A DNA stretch of 64,000 bases from Halichondria panicea. Taxonomy: Eukaryota; Porifera; Demospongiae; Suberitida; Halichondriidae. This document shows, one piece after another, positions 1 through 11,425 of the stretch. The stretch is from the NCBI RefSeq assembly GCF_963675165.1, contig NC_087377.1:14752198-14816197 (forward strand), given 5' to 3'. The position numbers and the translations under genes are program-made. Position 1 is the stretch's first letter; every line of letters begins with the position of its first letter. The notes below the pieces were generated by a model. That model was not told where the DNA came from. It saw only the letters and a list, made by a program, of their open reading frames with translations, and did not search any database.

Positions 1-2067
1 AATTATTCCCCCATGCATGATAGTTGCCACAATAGTCACGCACTTGCGTCAAAACCACACACCATTTTTTGAATAATAGGCAGTTTTTTTACAATTTGAA
101 TAATAGGCACTGTGAAAATAGTTTCATTGAGTTGCACATGCGCAGTAGCTCAGAACATTCCCACATTTTACATGGCAAGCAGTAAATCTAATTTTACGAT
201 TGTTAGTCCAATCAATGTTGAAACCATATTTTTGTGCTTATTTTGCTGCTGAAATTGACCATTTTTTGGTGCTATAGGTGTTTATTTTGCTGCTGTGTAT
301 GTTGAATAATTTGAATAATAGGCTGATCAAGTGCGAATAATAATAGGTGGAACAAATTTTAATATTTGGCACAGGCCTACCAGGCAGTCTTCTTCAATCA
401 CAATACAATCATGTCAAAAGTATTATACAGTCATGTATAATTATATACATGAAGGGACTTGAATATACACTACTGTTCAGATTAAGGTCATGCATGCATG
501 CAAAGGGTAATTATTATCAAGCCATGCATGGAGTACACATGAAGGGTGCTATACCAGGGAAGTTCCCACAGTATATAGACACAGTGACTATATTCAGAGA
601 GAAGAATGTGAGCTGTATATTGTGTGGACTGACAGGAAACCCAGAAGACTTTCAATGATTGGAGGATGCTATACATGTGCTGAATGGGGATTGGTGGGGG
701 GGACGTGCTATAGAATTTAACCACTTCTATAATACCGGATATTTTAGTAGTCACCATGCATGCATGGTTAGAGGATATAGACCCTTATGAACTACATGCA
801 TCCGTGTATATGCGAAGCAAGACGTGATTAATTTTAAAAAGAATTATATGAGAAGTCGGTCCAGGGAGTTAGGGCCAGTTGTGTACACATTTTTTTAGAC
901 ACATGAAGCTCGAGTTACTTGTAGCTATAATACTTGTCAAAGAAACACTCGAAAGGCATGCACTGTAATAATTATTATACATAGGACTTCAGTATCATTA
1001 TAAGTCTAGACTATAATTCGATAACAAACAGTTTACATAATTATATAGATTATCTTGGTCATATAATTCTATATATGAGCTATATATAGCTAGATCTCTA
1101 TTGTCCAGTTTTTTCGAGTTCTATCAATTATACTGTACCTGTGCATGCATGCATGTTGTGATACTGCTGCATGTACATGCACCCATCCTTTGACTCTTGT
1201 CAGAGGCAGTTACCTTGTTCAACATTACAGTGGACAATGCACATGATAGGCAAACGTCTCTACCCTGCGTTTGTGATAAAAAAAAATGTGAATCTTGAGC
1301 GATGAATTGCTCTCAGCTGGATCAACTGCTTATACATTCTATATTTAATTATTATTATAGTACTGCATCATGCATGCATGCATGTATACTTATAGTTCTC
1401 ATGTGCACAGAGTTTACTTGTTTTCTGCTTTGTCTCATGAACACTCTCCGTTATTGCAATACTGTTTGCCATCACCAATATAGAGTATATACCGCATGGC
1501 TATTCTAATAATTATTGTAGCCAAAGATAAAATGCGTGCAGACTACATTTGGCGGGGTGATTATTATTATTATTTTGGTATGTATGCGGTGGGCATATAA
1601 TTTGACGTTATATACAGACTATACTAAAAAGCGAAGGCTTGGATTAGCCAAGTCGCTTCGCTTCCAGAACTGTATACACTAGAAAAATATTGCCTATAAT
1701 TATAGTAGTTCAAGATTTTGTGGAGCGTATATAATCTATCTCCAAAACTACACAGCTATAATTATAAGTAAACAGACACTATTATAAATTATAGTCTATA
1801 TAAAATTATATCCTGCATGTAAAAAAAACAACTGTGACTGGAAATATACTTTTGCTTGCGTGCATGTAAATTAACAAATAAACAGTTAAGTTAATTCAAA
1901 AGCTGCTATCAACTTTAGCCATATTTATAGCTATTATAATATTATACTCATGCACGTATCGATTTCTTCAGCATGGTTTTTACTGCGACTGAATGTATAG
2001 ATTTTCCGTCTGCATGGGATATAGGATATTAATTACACAACATTAAACCTGATTTTCTCACTTGTTT
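1..2067. other. Intergenic, repeat-rich, no gene seen
   Basis: No open frame here shows recognisable domains or exon structure. The stretch holds repeated AATAATAGGC-type words (about 65-130 and 305-350), several TGCATGCATG runs and TATA-rich DNA. Positions 536-612 resemble 4873-4951. A short inverted repeat sits near 1628-1664 (GAAGGCTTGG and matching words). The apparent 103-residue frame at 347-658 lies inside the repeat and is not supported as a gene. Confidence 0.6.
536..612 (+). repeat. Dispersed repeat, copy 1 (partner at 4873-4951)
   Basis: The stretch from CACATGAAGGGTGCT to the AGAATGTG near 612 matches 4873-4951 with scattered substitutions and the same order of words (AGGGTGCT, CCAGGGAA, AGACACAG, GAGAA.AATGTG). 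The two copies flank the Ig/FN3/sushi gene. Family unknown. Confidence 0.5.
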
Positions 2068-2073
2068 TTTATT
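2068..2073 (-). promoter_or_regulatory. Candidate polyadenylation signal AATAAA
   Basis: The minus strand reads AATAAA about 145 nt downstream of the TAA stop of the Ig/FN3/sushi gene. Position and hexamer fit a polyA signal. The hexamer is common in AT-rich DNA, so this is only suggestive. Confidence 0.4.
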
Positions 2074-2217
2074 ATTTGACTCTAATTGGATTTCTTGTAC
2101 TTTTGGTGACATTGCTAGACCAACTTCCTCATGTACTGAACCAGACGGGGCTTTTAGTAGTTCGTTGTCTGACAGTTGACTGTCTGCATGTTCAAGGGGC
2201 AAATCACATAATAATTG

Positions 2218-4799
2218 TTACGTTTCGTGCAATTGGCCCTCACGTTTTCCTTTGTTGACGAGACTGACTAAGAGAAGTATGAGCCACATGACTATCGGTG
2301 CCACCACAAACACACCGCTAACAACACGTCCAGCTACAGCAGCAATGCTTCCGCTTGTCACTTCCACACCTATATAATTATATGCCAGTATAACAGTATA
2401 CATCACGTAGACACTGTGACACAAAGCCGAACTTACACTCCAATAGAGCCGGGTCAGGATACCAGAGACCGGAGTTGTTACAAGTGGCAGTCGCTGCACC
2501 CACCAGTGAGAACCCAAGACCACATTGGAAGGTAATGACTGAGCCCTCAGTTTGGTTAGTGTTCTGATTGTTTGTGTTGAGTAACACTCCATTGAGAGGA
2601 GGGGCAGGCAGGACACAGGAAACTGCATGAGTATACATTGGGAGATGGGAAATGCAGATAAAGAATTTACTCACTAGATTCTCTTCTGCAGACAATCTCC
2701 CCTGATTTATTGTCCCACTCTCCTGTATCTAGGCATGTGGCAGTCAGTAGCCCCTCGGGGAATAGCCCATCGTTACACTGGAAGGTCACTTGTGTACCGG
2801 GTATAGCTGGTACTGAATGATCGCTGATGGTACCATTCTGTGGTGAGGGCAGTGGAACTGTGCAGTTCATTGAAGGAGCTGGAGTGATGAATGATTATTG
2901 TTATTAAATGTCCATACTATCAAAAACTTAACTTACGAGTTGTGGGAGGAGGCTGAGTTAATGATGTACACTCAATACCCTCAAGGTCTGGACTCCACAT
3001 CAGTGTATCCTCACAAGTCACCATCTTAATAGCAGATACATACCCAGCTACACACTGGATGGTTACCATGGATCCTGGCAATCTGTTGGAGACTAGTCCA
3101 AATATTCCATTCATGGGGTCGGTCAAAACAAGACAGCCCTCTGAGAGGGATAAGAAGCGTGTTAATTTTTGAATAGCAAAAGTAATAATGCTGTTATCTC
3201 ACCAATACTAAAGTTATACATAGCGGTTGCACTGCTCCCAGCACAGTTGGTAGCCACAACACTGATATTGTAGTCCACATTGTATTGAGCAGTCATAGTA
3301 AAAGAGGTGGATGTGAGGACAGTAGCAGAGAGCTGGGCCGGAGGTGAGATGGTCACTGTGTAGGTGACGTTATCTCTATTACAAAACGCAGTAGGAGGGT
3401 CCCAATCGACAGTCACACTGACTTCATTGGCTGAGCTGCTCGGAATAGAGTAACTGAATCCATTTGGTGGTGATGGAAGAGCTGCACGTAAAGTAAAAAA
3501 AATCCTTTAAAGCAGTCAGATGAGCTACACATGCAGAACAGACATGCAGACAGAGTAACTCACTATACATACAATGGTACCTTAATTCAATTGTTAGTGT
3601 GCCATGCCTTTTAATGTTGTGGTAAAAGGGTGTGCCATGCACTGGTCACTCAGTGCAAGCATCACCATGGGTGTGACAGACTAATTGGTGTGCCAGACTA
3701 ATTGGTATCATGCACTTGAAGTGTCATCAAGCTAATCATGAATCTGTGGAGTACATTCACAGCTGAAGTATATATATACAGTGCATCCAGCTTAGAGAGT
3801 ATGTGTGAGCAGTTGTAGTTAAATATTGATATCTTTTGATTGGAACCTTTGTGGTGCTGATACCATTGTGTAGGTGAATGAACAAGCTACAACATATCCA
3901 AAACATTTCCATGAAAACTGTACAGATAAATGGGCTACATTTTGATACTAAATTTGTGTGAAATAAGACAAATTAAACACTCATACTTTCCTCCACACTT
4001 TACTTAATTTTTACTAAATACGTAACGGAACCTTCAATTCAGAACGTGTTTTAGGAAATGCCTGCCTGCATGCTACAAAATCAGATTATTGGCACTTGTA
4101 GTAATTCATGATAGCGGCACACTGTTACATTACTATACCGTGCCAATATAAAACCGCATGTGCAAAACAAACAAACCTCACATGCACAACAGGCACAAAT
4201 AGATCATTGTAAAATACTCGGCGTTAATATAGCGCGGATGCGTCGCTTGATGAATTGGACATCTTGCCCATTATTATAGCATCATATTATTGTTAAAATA
4301 CAAATACTTACCGATAGTATACAGAAAAGCAGGTGCAGATCTATCAGTGCCCTGATCAGAGCCTGTAGCAAAACACTCAATCTTTGTCCCATTACGCCCT
4401 TGAGTTATCACACCGAGTCTTCTCGTCACCTCAACATTAGCAAAGTCATGTATATCGTCATACAGTATTATCCAATTTGGAACACTGATAAAGAGATCAT
4501 CTCCATTGATGTACCAGAATACGGCAGAGGCTCGAGCATGACAGGTGAACTGAGCTTCAGACTGTGTCTCAGGGACAGTCTGTGTCACTGGGCCATTCAG
4601 CACTTCTGCATGCATGCAAGTAAAATGCACTATTACCTATTATACCCCTATAAAAAATTGATTATGCAATATCATGCATTGTGTTTTGTTTCGGAAATCT
4701 ATATACATGAGCATATATCTATATACCTGGAATAATTTGAGTAGACACTTCCACTCCTGATATGCAGATGACAAGAAACAGCTCCAGCAGCAACTCCAT
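2218..4799 (-). CDS. Single-pass receptor-like protein: Ig, FN3, three sushi domains
   Basis: Seven exons: complement(2218..2369, 2437..2622, 2675..2878, 2937..3140, 3203..3481, 4312..4605, 4727..4799), 463 residues. All junctions are GT..AG and every intron is phase 1, so each exon is one domain. Residues 1-24 are a signal peptide (MELLLELFLVICISG). The rest runs: 25-122 Ig-like (Cys in QFTCHA, Trp in FWYIN, Cys in KIECFA); 123-215 FN3 (VDWDPP, DYNISVVATN); 216-283, 284-351 and 352-413 sushi/CCP with the usual Cys spacing and Gly-Trp/Leu-Trp near the fourth Cys; 414-463 a juxtamembrane stretch, a hydrophobic helix around VFVVAPIVMWLILLLVSLV, and a 12-residue tail without signalling motifs. 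It should sit in the plasma membrane with the domains outside, for adhesion or recognition. The ligand is unknown. The 830-bp intron after the Ig exon holds no visible domain. Confidence 0.88.
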
Positions 4800-5654
4800 T
4801 ACAGTGGATTCACATGCACTGTATTACTTGAAGTAGGATAAATGAGAGGTCCCAAACATGCAGTCATGGTGATTTAGTCACATAAAGGGTGCTTTCCCAG
4901 GGAAACTCCAAAACAGTAGACACAGCGACATACTATAAGAGAACAATGTGAAACCTTTTAGATTAGCTGTTTAGTATTATGTCTACTGTGAGTCTCTGCC
5001 AATACCAATGTGCGCACGAGTGATCAGCTTAGCCTCCTTCACAAGGCCTCAATACTATAAAAGGGACCGTTTCAGGTTACTGGGTGGAGGGTGGGCTTTA
5101 GGTAACTTCAGCCATACTATGCCAGTATCTAGATAGTGGCACAGTTCACCATTTGACCTGTGCCATATGGCAGATATTGGCACAGTGTTTCCTTTGATCT
5201 GCCCACTCATAATGCAACAATGCCCAATATTATTAGACACCTATTATGCTAAAATTATTCCGATTTATCAGGGCCTAATAAGGCTACATCAGTGTATAAG
5301 ATAGATCTAGATTTACTAAGATAGCTAGACTTTAGCTGTGTCTAGTCATCAGATATCTCAGCTGATCATGCATGTCAGCCCACCTATAACACCTCAATTG
5401 TACTGGAGCTATAAGTGTTTGCAACTGCATGAGTACAGAGGTGTATAGGCTAAACCATATAGATGGCTAAACAGAGCACTGCATGTGGTTTTCTAAAAGC
5501 TGCGGGTAAAAATTAATTCATTGCCCATAATTATACTGGGTGGTATACATGTATATGTGCATAGTAAGTGAGTCTTGCAACTGCTTTTTTTGCTCATTAA
5601 CTATTAGCAGTTCAAATTTTGAGCTGATTTATGATGATTTTTGGAATGGTAGAA

Positions 5655-5761
5655 AGATACCACCTATATAAAGACTATACCAGCTGACTTTATTCTTTCA
5701 GAGAGAAAGTGAATGTATATAGGATGTCTGCCAGTACAACATCATCTCTACGAAGGCTATA
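5655..5761 (+). repeat. Direct repeat, copy 1 of 2
   Basis: About 105 bp, from AGATACCACCTATATAAAG to CGAAGGCTATA, recurs at 6036-6143 in the same orientation with only a few indels, including an extra TA and loss of CTCT. Spacing is about 380 bp. No coding potential is seen. Confidence 0.75.
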
Positions 5762-6035
5762 TACATACACACAATTCTTTCATAATTATTATTGTATGTA
5801 TGCTGGAGAATTATTAGTTGTTCAGCTAGCTATAGCTGACAATGCCTGTACTCCCTGCCCACTTTAATTTTAACTTATAAGGCTAAGGCACGTGAGCAAA
5901 ACATCACGTGAGTCAAATTTCCACAATTCAACTTTTACAAGCAACCTGAAAAACTCTGTACTGTATCTATATGACTCTACACATAGCTAAATAGAACTCT
6001 GCATCTATTTAGCATGAATATACTACATACATACA

Positions 6036-6143
6036 AGATACCATCTATATAAAGACTATACCAGCTGACTTTATTCTTTCAAAGAGAAAGTGAATGTATA
6101 TATAGGATGTCTGCCAGTACAACATCATCTACGAAGGCTATAT
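6036..6143 (+). repeat. Direct repeat, copy 2 of 2
   Basis: This is the second copy of the roughly 105-bp unit at 5655-5761. The high similarity points to a recent local duplication or a short mobile element. Confidence 0.75.
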
Positions 6144-7195
6144 TCAATGCTATATATATACACTATTTTCTGACAAACTGTTTATAATAGATTTGTTTGT
6201 AGACTATATGTAGCTAGTGCATGCATGTGCACCGTGTGACTACAATGTCATATGCAGGATCGAGGCGTAACCCCACACTTTTCAGCGTGCTCTGTTCCAA
6301 AACCCCACCAATGTAAATTTCTTGGATCTGTCCCTGCCGCTCCTCTAACGTTGCATACTCGCATAATATGCAACTTTAGGTGGAGGTGGTTTGCTTAGCT
6401 GGCAGTTTACCACGACCTTGCCACGACAAACTCTGGGCTTGTAGAAAGTTTATAACTGACTGTTTAGCTAGCTCTATGTGTTTTGCTCAAGGTCTCTATA
6501 ATGGCTAGCTATAGTGTTTCTCCAGCTGAGGTCCTGGTTAGAACTCGTCAAGATATTTATAAAGGGTGCAGTGCTCTCACCTCTTGTAGCAAGCATATAT
6601 CTCGTAACTGAATAGGGATTCACTGGGGTTCAGCAACGGAAACAGTTTGATCTAGGTGTAGTCTATACTACCCTTAACTTTGAAAAGCCTTATATAGTTA
6701 CAGAATAACAGAGTTATTATGCATAGGGAGCACACTATACATTGAAAACCAATGCCAGAAAGATTGGAAAAAAAGATCACGAAATGCGTGTCATACCTCC
6801 TCTATAACAATGTCTTATCTCTTGTATTATAACTTGACCACCAGTCCATGCATATATAAGTGATTAACAAAGAAAGGGAGTAGGCATGGGGAGAAGGCTA
6901 AGATACTAATGACCACCATGCATGTACCACATGTTGACTTAATTGTTTTGCCTATTTAATAGAAGATCCCCAAAGGAAGTGCAAAGAACCCAGCTACATT
7001 GTGGTCTATATAATTATAGCTTGCCTCCTTATAGAATCGCACATGCATGCATGTACATGCACTCTGCCTAAATTATCCATTGCAGCCACATTATAATTCT
7101 TAATTGGAACATTCACAATCAGCATAATAATATACATTGAGATCTATATACGTAATTATGTACAACATTGTCTTTCCAACAGTTATAGAAATTTA

Positions 7196-10100
7196 CTACG
7201 GCTTATCATTGCATTTCTTCCCACACTGTTTCTTGTCAGGATTAACTGCACACTCGGCATAGAAATCAGAAGGTATAGCCACAGGGCAACTCTTGACAAT
7301 GTCAACAACATACCACTGAATTTTGACAGAAGGAGCAGAGGAGACCCAACGTTGAATGACTTTGACCATCTCATGAGCAGATACATTCTCAAGACCGAAT
7401 AAAGTGGTCCTATCAAGTCAGAAAAACAAAAATTTAATGCAAGTGTCGTCAAGCATCTCTGATTATAGAATTTTTCGACTATAATTGTTAACCAATGCAT
7501 ACCAATTTTTAAATGGAGACAAGCATGTAAGCCGTAACTAGCTGTGTGTATAATACTTGCTTGCTTATAAGATAGTTAGTTGTGATAACGTTTACCTGAA
7601 ATGGGCCTCAGTCTGGGACGAGCGACAACTGAAAAAACTCCTTTCTACCGAAAATGGAGAGTGTGTCAAATTCGCAAAATTGATATGCGGCAGAGCAATA
7701 GATGCATAATTGAGTAGCACTTCTTGAATGGCTCCAATGAAAGCGAGTGTGATTCTATTAGCCCTGGATTCCTGTATAATCATATCATTAGCAAATGTCA
7801 CGGTAAACATAATAACCCGATAGCATCATCTGTTCAGAATATGTTTTGAGTGATCAGTGCGTGGGGGCATATATTAGCGCACCACCTGAATTTTTTAAAA
7901 TCATAGGAATTAAAAATTTATTGGAGTGTGTGCTGAAAAGCAATATTTACATACAAGAATAATTATGCTGTGGTATATTCTTAATGTTTGCTATATATGT
8001 TTGATAATTATACAGCCAGAATTAGACTACTATATCCACACCTATAATACATACAAAATGGCGTTGAGCCTGCTAAAGCAGTATACGTTGTAGACCTAGC
8101 CAGCCAATTCAAAGGCACTTTTATATGGTGATATCCACAACCAATTAACTTTCCCTTTCCATACACTACATGTATACTTACCATCCTGTGTGTGAAGAGA
8201 CATGCATTATATGCATGTGTACACCACCATACTGACCATACTGATAATAAATACGCCACAATGGCTGTCATGCAGCACCCATGCTGTCAGTGTGATGTAA
8301 CCAAAAATCTGCTTTGAAGTCTCTCATAGATGCACATGCACTTATAGTGGTTCACCATGGCAAGAGTGCACACTCAGATTACTGATAATTATTAAGAAAC
8401 AGACTGTCACAACCACAATGCTTCAAAAGTTTGCCTAAACTTTCTCTGTTCAAATACTTATAACCATGCATGCATGCATGCACCAGAGTACTTACTTCCC
8501 AATTCAAACAGCTACCCGAAGTAGGTGAAAACATCAGCTGCATCTTTGCCTCATCTGTGATGAAAAATAAGTATGCGGATGTGATGAAAAATAATTATGC
8601 GGAGCTTGCATGTGTATACTGATTAAATAAGGAGTAGACAATTTCCAGTACTCTGGAACAGGAAAGCCACGGAGAATATAAATTATAGCTAGCCTATATA
8701 TATACTGTGTAACATGTGTTCCAGTCAAAATGAAAAGATACTGTACAGTAGAGTGAAGAACTTACCCACACAGATTGGTGCAGATGAAGACCAGCCACTT
8801 GCATACCGGTAACTGCTGTATCTGCTGTAAGAATTGTATTGGCAGGATCGGGTTGAACTGCCACTCAAATTGTAGCCTGCGTTACAGCTGTAAGTGGCAG
8901 TCTTCCCTACTGTTGTACCGGTAGAGGTATCCACACTTCCATTTCTTGGGGCTGGTAGAGGCCCGCAATCATCTATATTAAATTGAAGCTACATATACAA
9001 GTGCTATATTTTAATGACATGACCGCCCTTCATTTGCATCATATAAATTATAAGCTGTGGCATAATTATAATCATATAGTTAAGAGCCAGTAACGTACTT
9101 GCAGTAATATAACTACGCCTCGAGGCATAATTATGGTTGATATAAATTATACTAACACGTCTATATAGACACAAAAATGACTATATACGCCTAGTTTACA
9201 GACTATATAAGGAGGCAAATTTATGTGTTAAATTGAGACTGGAGATTTAAAAATAGCCACACTTGGCCTCATCACAGAGCAAATGAGGAGATGGATCGAG
9301 CGTCCTACTATATGCATAGTATTGCGGAATCACTATAATTATTATCGTCTAACCACATTTCCTTGTTTGTAATGTGCTAAGTGCTCTGTACATTGCGGCT
9401 GATAACGTGTTTGATCTGATAATAGTGAATATCATTAAATAATGTTAGCAGCACTTAGCAGTTGGCAATAAATTATTTGTACATAGCAAGACGATACAGA
9501 ATCTGCGTATAGTATCTCCTCATTTGCTCCTGCAGATAATAATGAGCACTCACAGGCACAAATGGGTGTTGTTCCACTCCATCCTCTGTTGGTGCAAGTC
9601 CGTTCAGAACTACCAACCAAGCTAAATCCTCGGTTGCAAGAGATGCTAGCCACTCTTCCAGGAATATAAGGAGAGTCATACGTCACCAATCCATTGCCAA
9701 TTGAGAAATCACGGCAGAGTCGTAACTGAGCTGTATACAATGCAATAATACAGTGTATGCATGCATGGTGAACATTAATGTGAAAACACAAAACGTCCAC
9801 GATTTAACTAATTAACGAATATGGATTGGTACTATATTAACCATGCAACTAATGACAATTACAAGATATATATGTATAACATCCACAATGCTTTGCAAGT
9901 ATCAAACATTTGCATGGCAATGCGAGCTTTGCGAGTGCTTACAAAATAAGACCGACCTATACTCGTATACTTGTATATATGACAATCATATGATGATTTT
10001 TGCTTGATCACAACAGTTTGACAAGCAAAAGTGTTAAAAGTTTCCCCTTGCAAAACATTGCATGTGGCAGTAACAATATTACATATTACGGACGACTTTC

Positions 10101-11088
10101 CTCCATGTAACAATCAGAAAATAATCTCAATTTTAAAACACAATGTGACTTATAATTATATATAAGCCAGTATAATTTATATGAGAGTGCAGACTGCATG
10201 TGCTCATGCATTGGAAAATATATAGCACATGCATGCATGGTTTATACTCACAATAAGTGTACAATCCGACACACTTGCTAGTGGAAGAGTTGATACTTGT
10301 GTAGTTTGTTTCGGATACATACTCAGCAGTGATGTTGCCCGAGCCATTGACACTCTGAACATCACAGCAGTACACTCCAGTTGGGCCGTTTGCTGAATAA
10401 CTATGCAGATGCAGCTCTTGGCGTGCTCTGGTCACATAAAAGTTGTTGACCCGCTGGGAACTGCCAACAACCTGCAGAATACAAGTGCAATCACATGCAC
10501 AATCATTCAATATTCAATATATTAAAGATAGTTCATGATACATATTCAAATTATTATAGTTCATGCATGGTACATGCATATTCAATTAGAACAAAGAGTT
10601 ATACACCATAATTACTATACAGCTCTGCTATAGATTAATTATAGTTAACTTATAGCCACTAACCTGCCCATCGGGATAGAACCACTCTCCATTTTCCTCA
10701 TTTTCAAATGGATCATCAACATTACGACAGCAGTTAGGGATTTCAGTGTGGCACACAAGAGGTCCTTCGTTAGTATAGGATGTCCGACTAGACCAGGAGT
10801 AGTACGACCTGTATTCACGACCAACTCGGCTGATGTCTATGACGCTGTTGGCAAGTACTCTCCTGCCATATCTTTTCAAGGTGAAATCTATAATGACAGT
10901 GGACACAATAGATTGCAATTGGTGTGGTAGCAGGTTAGGAATGCAGGGTTATATACTGAATGCACTGATCTAGCATGTGCAGTATAGACATGCATATCTC
11001 CACTGTAAACTATGAAGCCCTTACCTAAACCATTTACAGACAGAACACAGCTCCCAATGAGCATAAAAAAAATCAATGCTGTCTTCAT
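7196..11088 (-). CDS. Secreted Ig-like / two-sushi protein with unrecognised C-terminal region
   Basis: Eight exons: complement(7196..7409, 7596..7771, 8496..8554, 8766..8972, 9554..9730, 10252..10471, 10664..10887, 11025..11088), 446 residues. All sites are GT..AG and the phases join exactly. Residues 1-21 are a signal peptide (MKTALIFFMLIGSCVLSVNG). Residues 22-169 carry a Cys-rich Ig-like segment (PNCCRN, GEWFYPDGQ, GVYCCDV) with many N-glycosylation sites. Two sushi domains follow, at about 170-229 and 230-297. The last 150 or so residues (QLMFSPTSGSCLNW, FGLENVSAHEMV, SCPVAIPS, CGKKCNDKP at the stop) match no family I can name. There is no membrane helix, so it is probably secreted. The weakest exon is the 59-bp one at 8496-8554, accepted because both sites are strong and it repairs the phase. 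Confidence 0.78.
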
Positions 11089-11165
11089 GTCTTGCTGAAA
11101 TCACGAGTCCTGCTGAATTAAATCACTAACTCACAGTTTAATATAGGCTGCAGTGTCAACCTGTG

Positions 11166-11173
11166 CTTTTATA
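11166..11173 (-). promoter_or_regulatory. TATA box of the Ig-like/two-sushi gene
   Basis: The minus strand reads TATAAAAG about 78 nt upstream of the ATG at 11086-11088. The same octamer precedes the TIL/VWC genes further right, which supports its use as a core promoter here. Confidence 0.55.
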
Positions 11174-11240
11174 CCATTGCCATAATAATTATTGCACCAT
11201 GAGCGATATCTATAGGAAGATAACCATATCCTGTTGACAT

Positions 11241-11425
11241 GCATACACTTGCTGTCTTCACCATGCACACAAGCTATTTTCCCAAAAGAGAGTGCACGCT
11301 TTGATATACACTTGCCGTCTTCACCCATGCACACAAGCTAGATTCCCAAAAGAGAGTGGACGCTTTGATATACACTTGCTGTCTTCGCCCATGCACACAA
11401 GGTAGATTCCCAAAAAGGAGTGCAT
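11241..11425 (+). repeat. Minisatellite, about 70-bp unit, three copies
   Basis: Nearly three tandem copies of a unit containing ACTTGCTGTCTTC, CATGCACACAAG, TTCCCAAAA and GAGTG.ACGCTTTGATATA. The array lies just upstream of the promoter of the secreted Ig-like/two-sushi gene. Confidence 0.8.

Larger units (their letters stand above)
4800..7195. other. Intergenic, repeats only
   Basis: No domain-bearing exon was found on either strand between the two sushi-protein genes. The region contains the partner of the 536-612 repeat (4873-4951), a word related to the ATTTATCAGGGCC repeat family near 5266, and a direct repeat at 5655-5761 and 6036-6143. The promoter of the Ig/FN3/sushi gene should lie just right of 4800, but no TATA box is evident. 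Confidence 0.5.

Noticed and set aside
488-757. 89-residue minus frame overlapping the 536-612 repeat
   Set aside because: Lies in repeat DNA, with no domain, signal peptide or splice partner.
7592-7810. Starting a separate two-exon gene at the ATG at 7810
   Set aside because: The CAG acceptor at 7772 gives a phase-0 exon that joins precisely to the 59-bp exon at 8496-8554 and so to the sushi gene. The ATG-based start has no signal peptide and is not needed.
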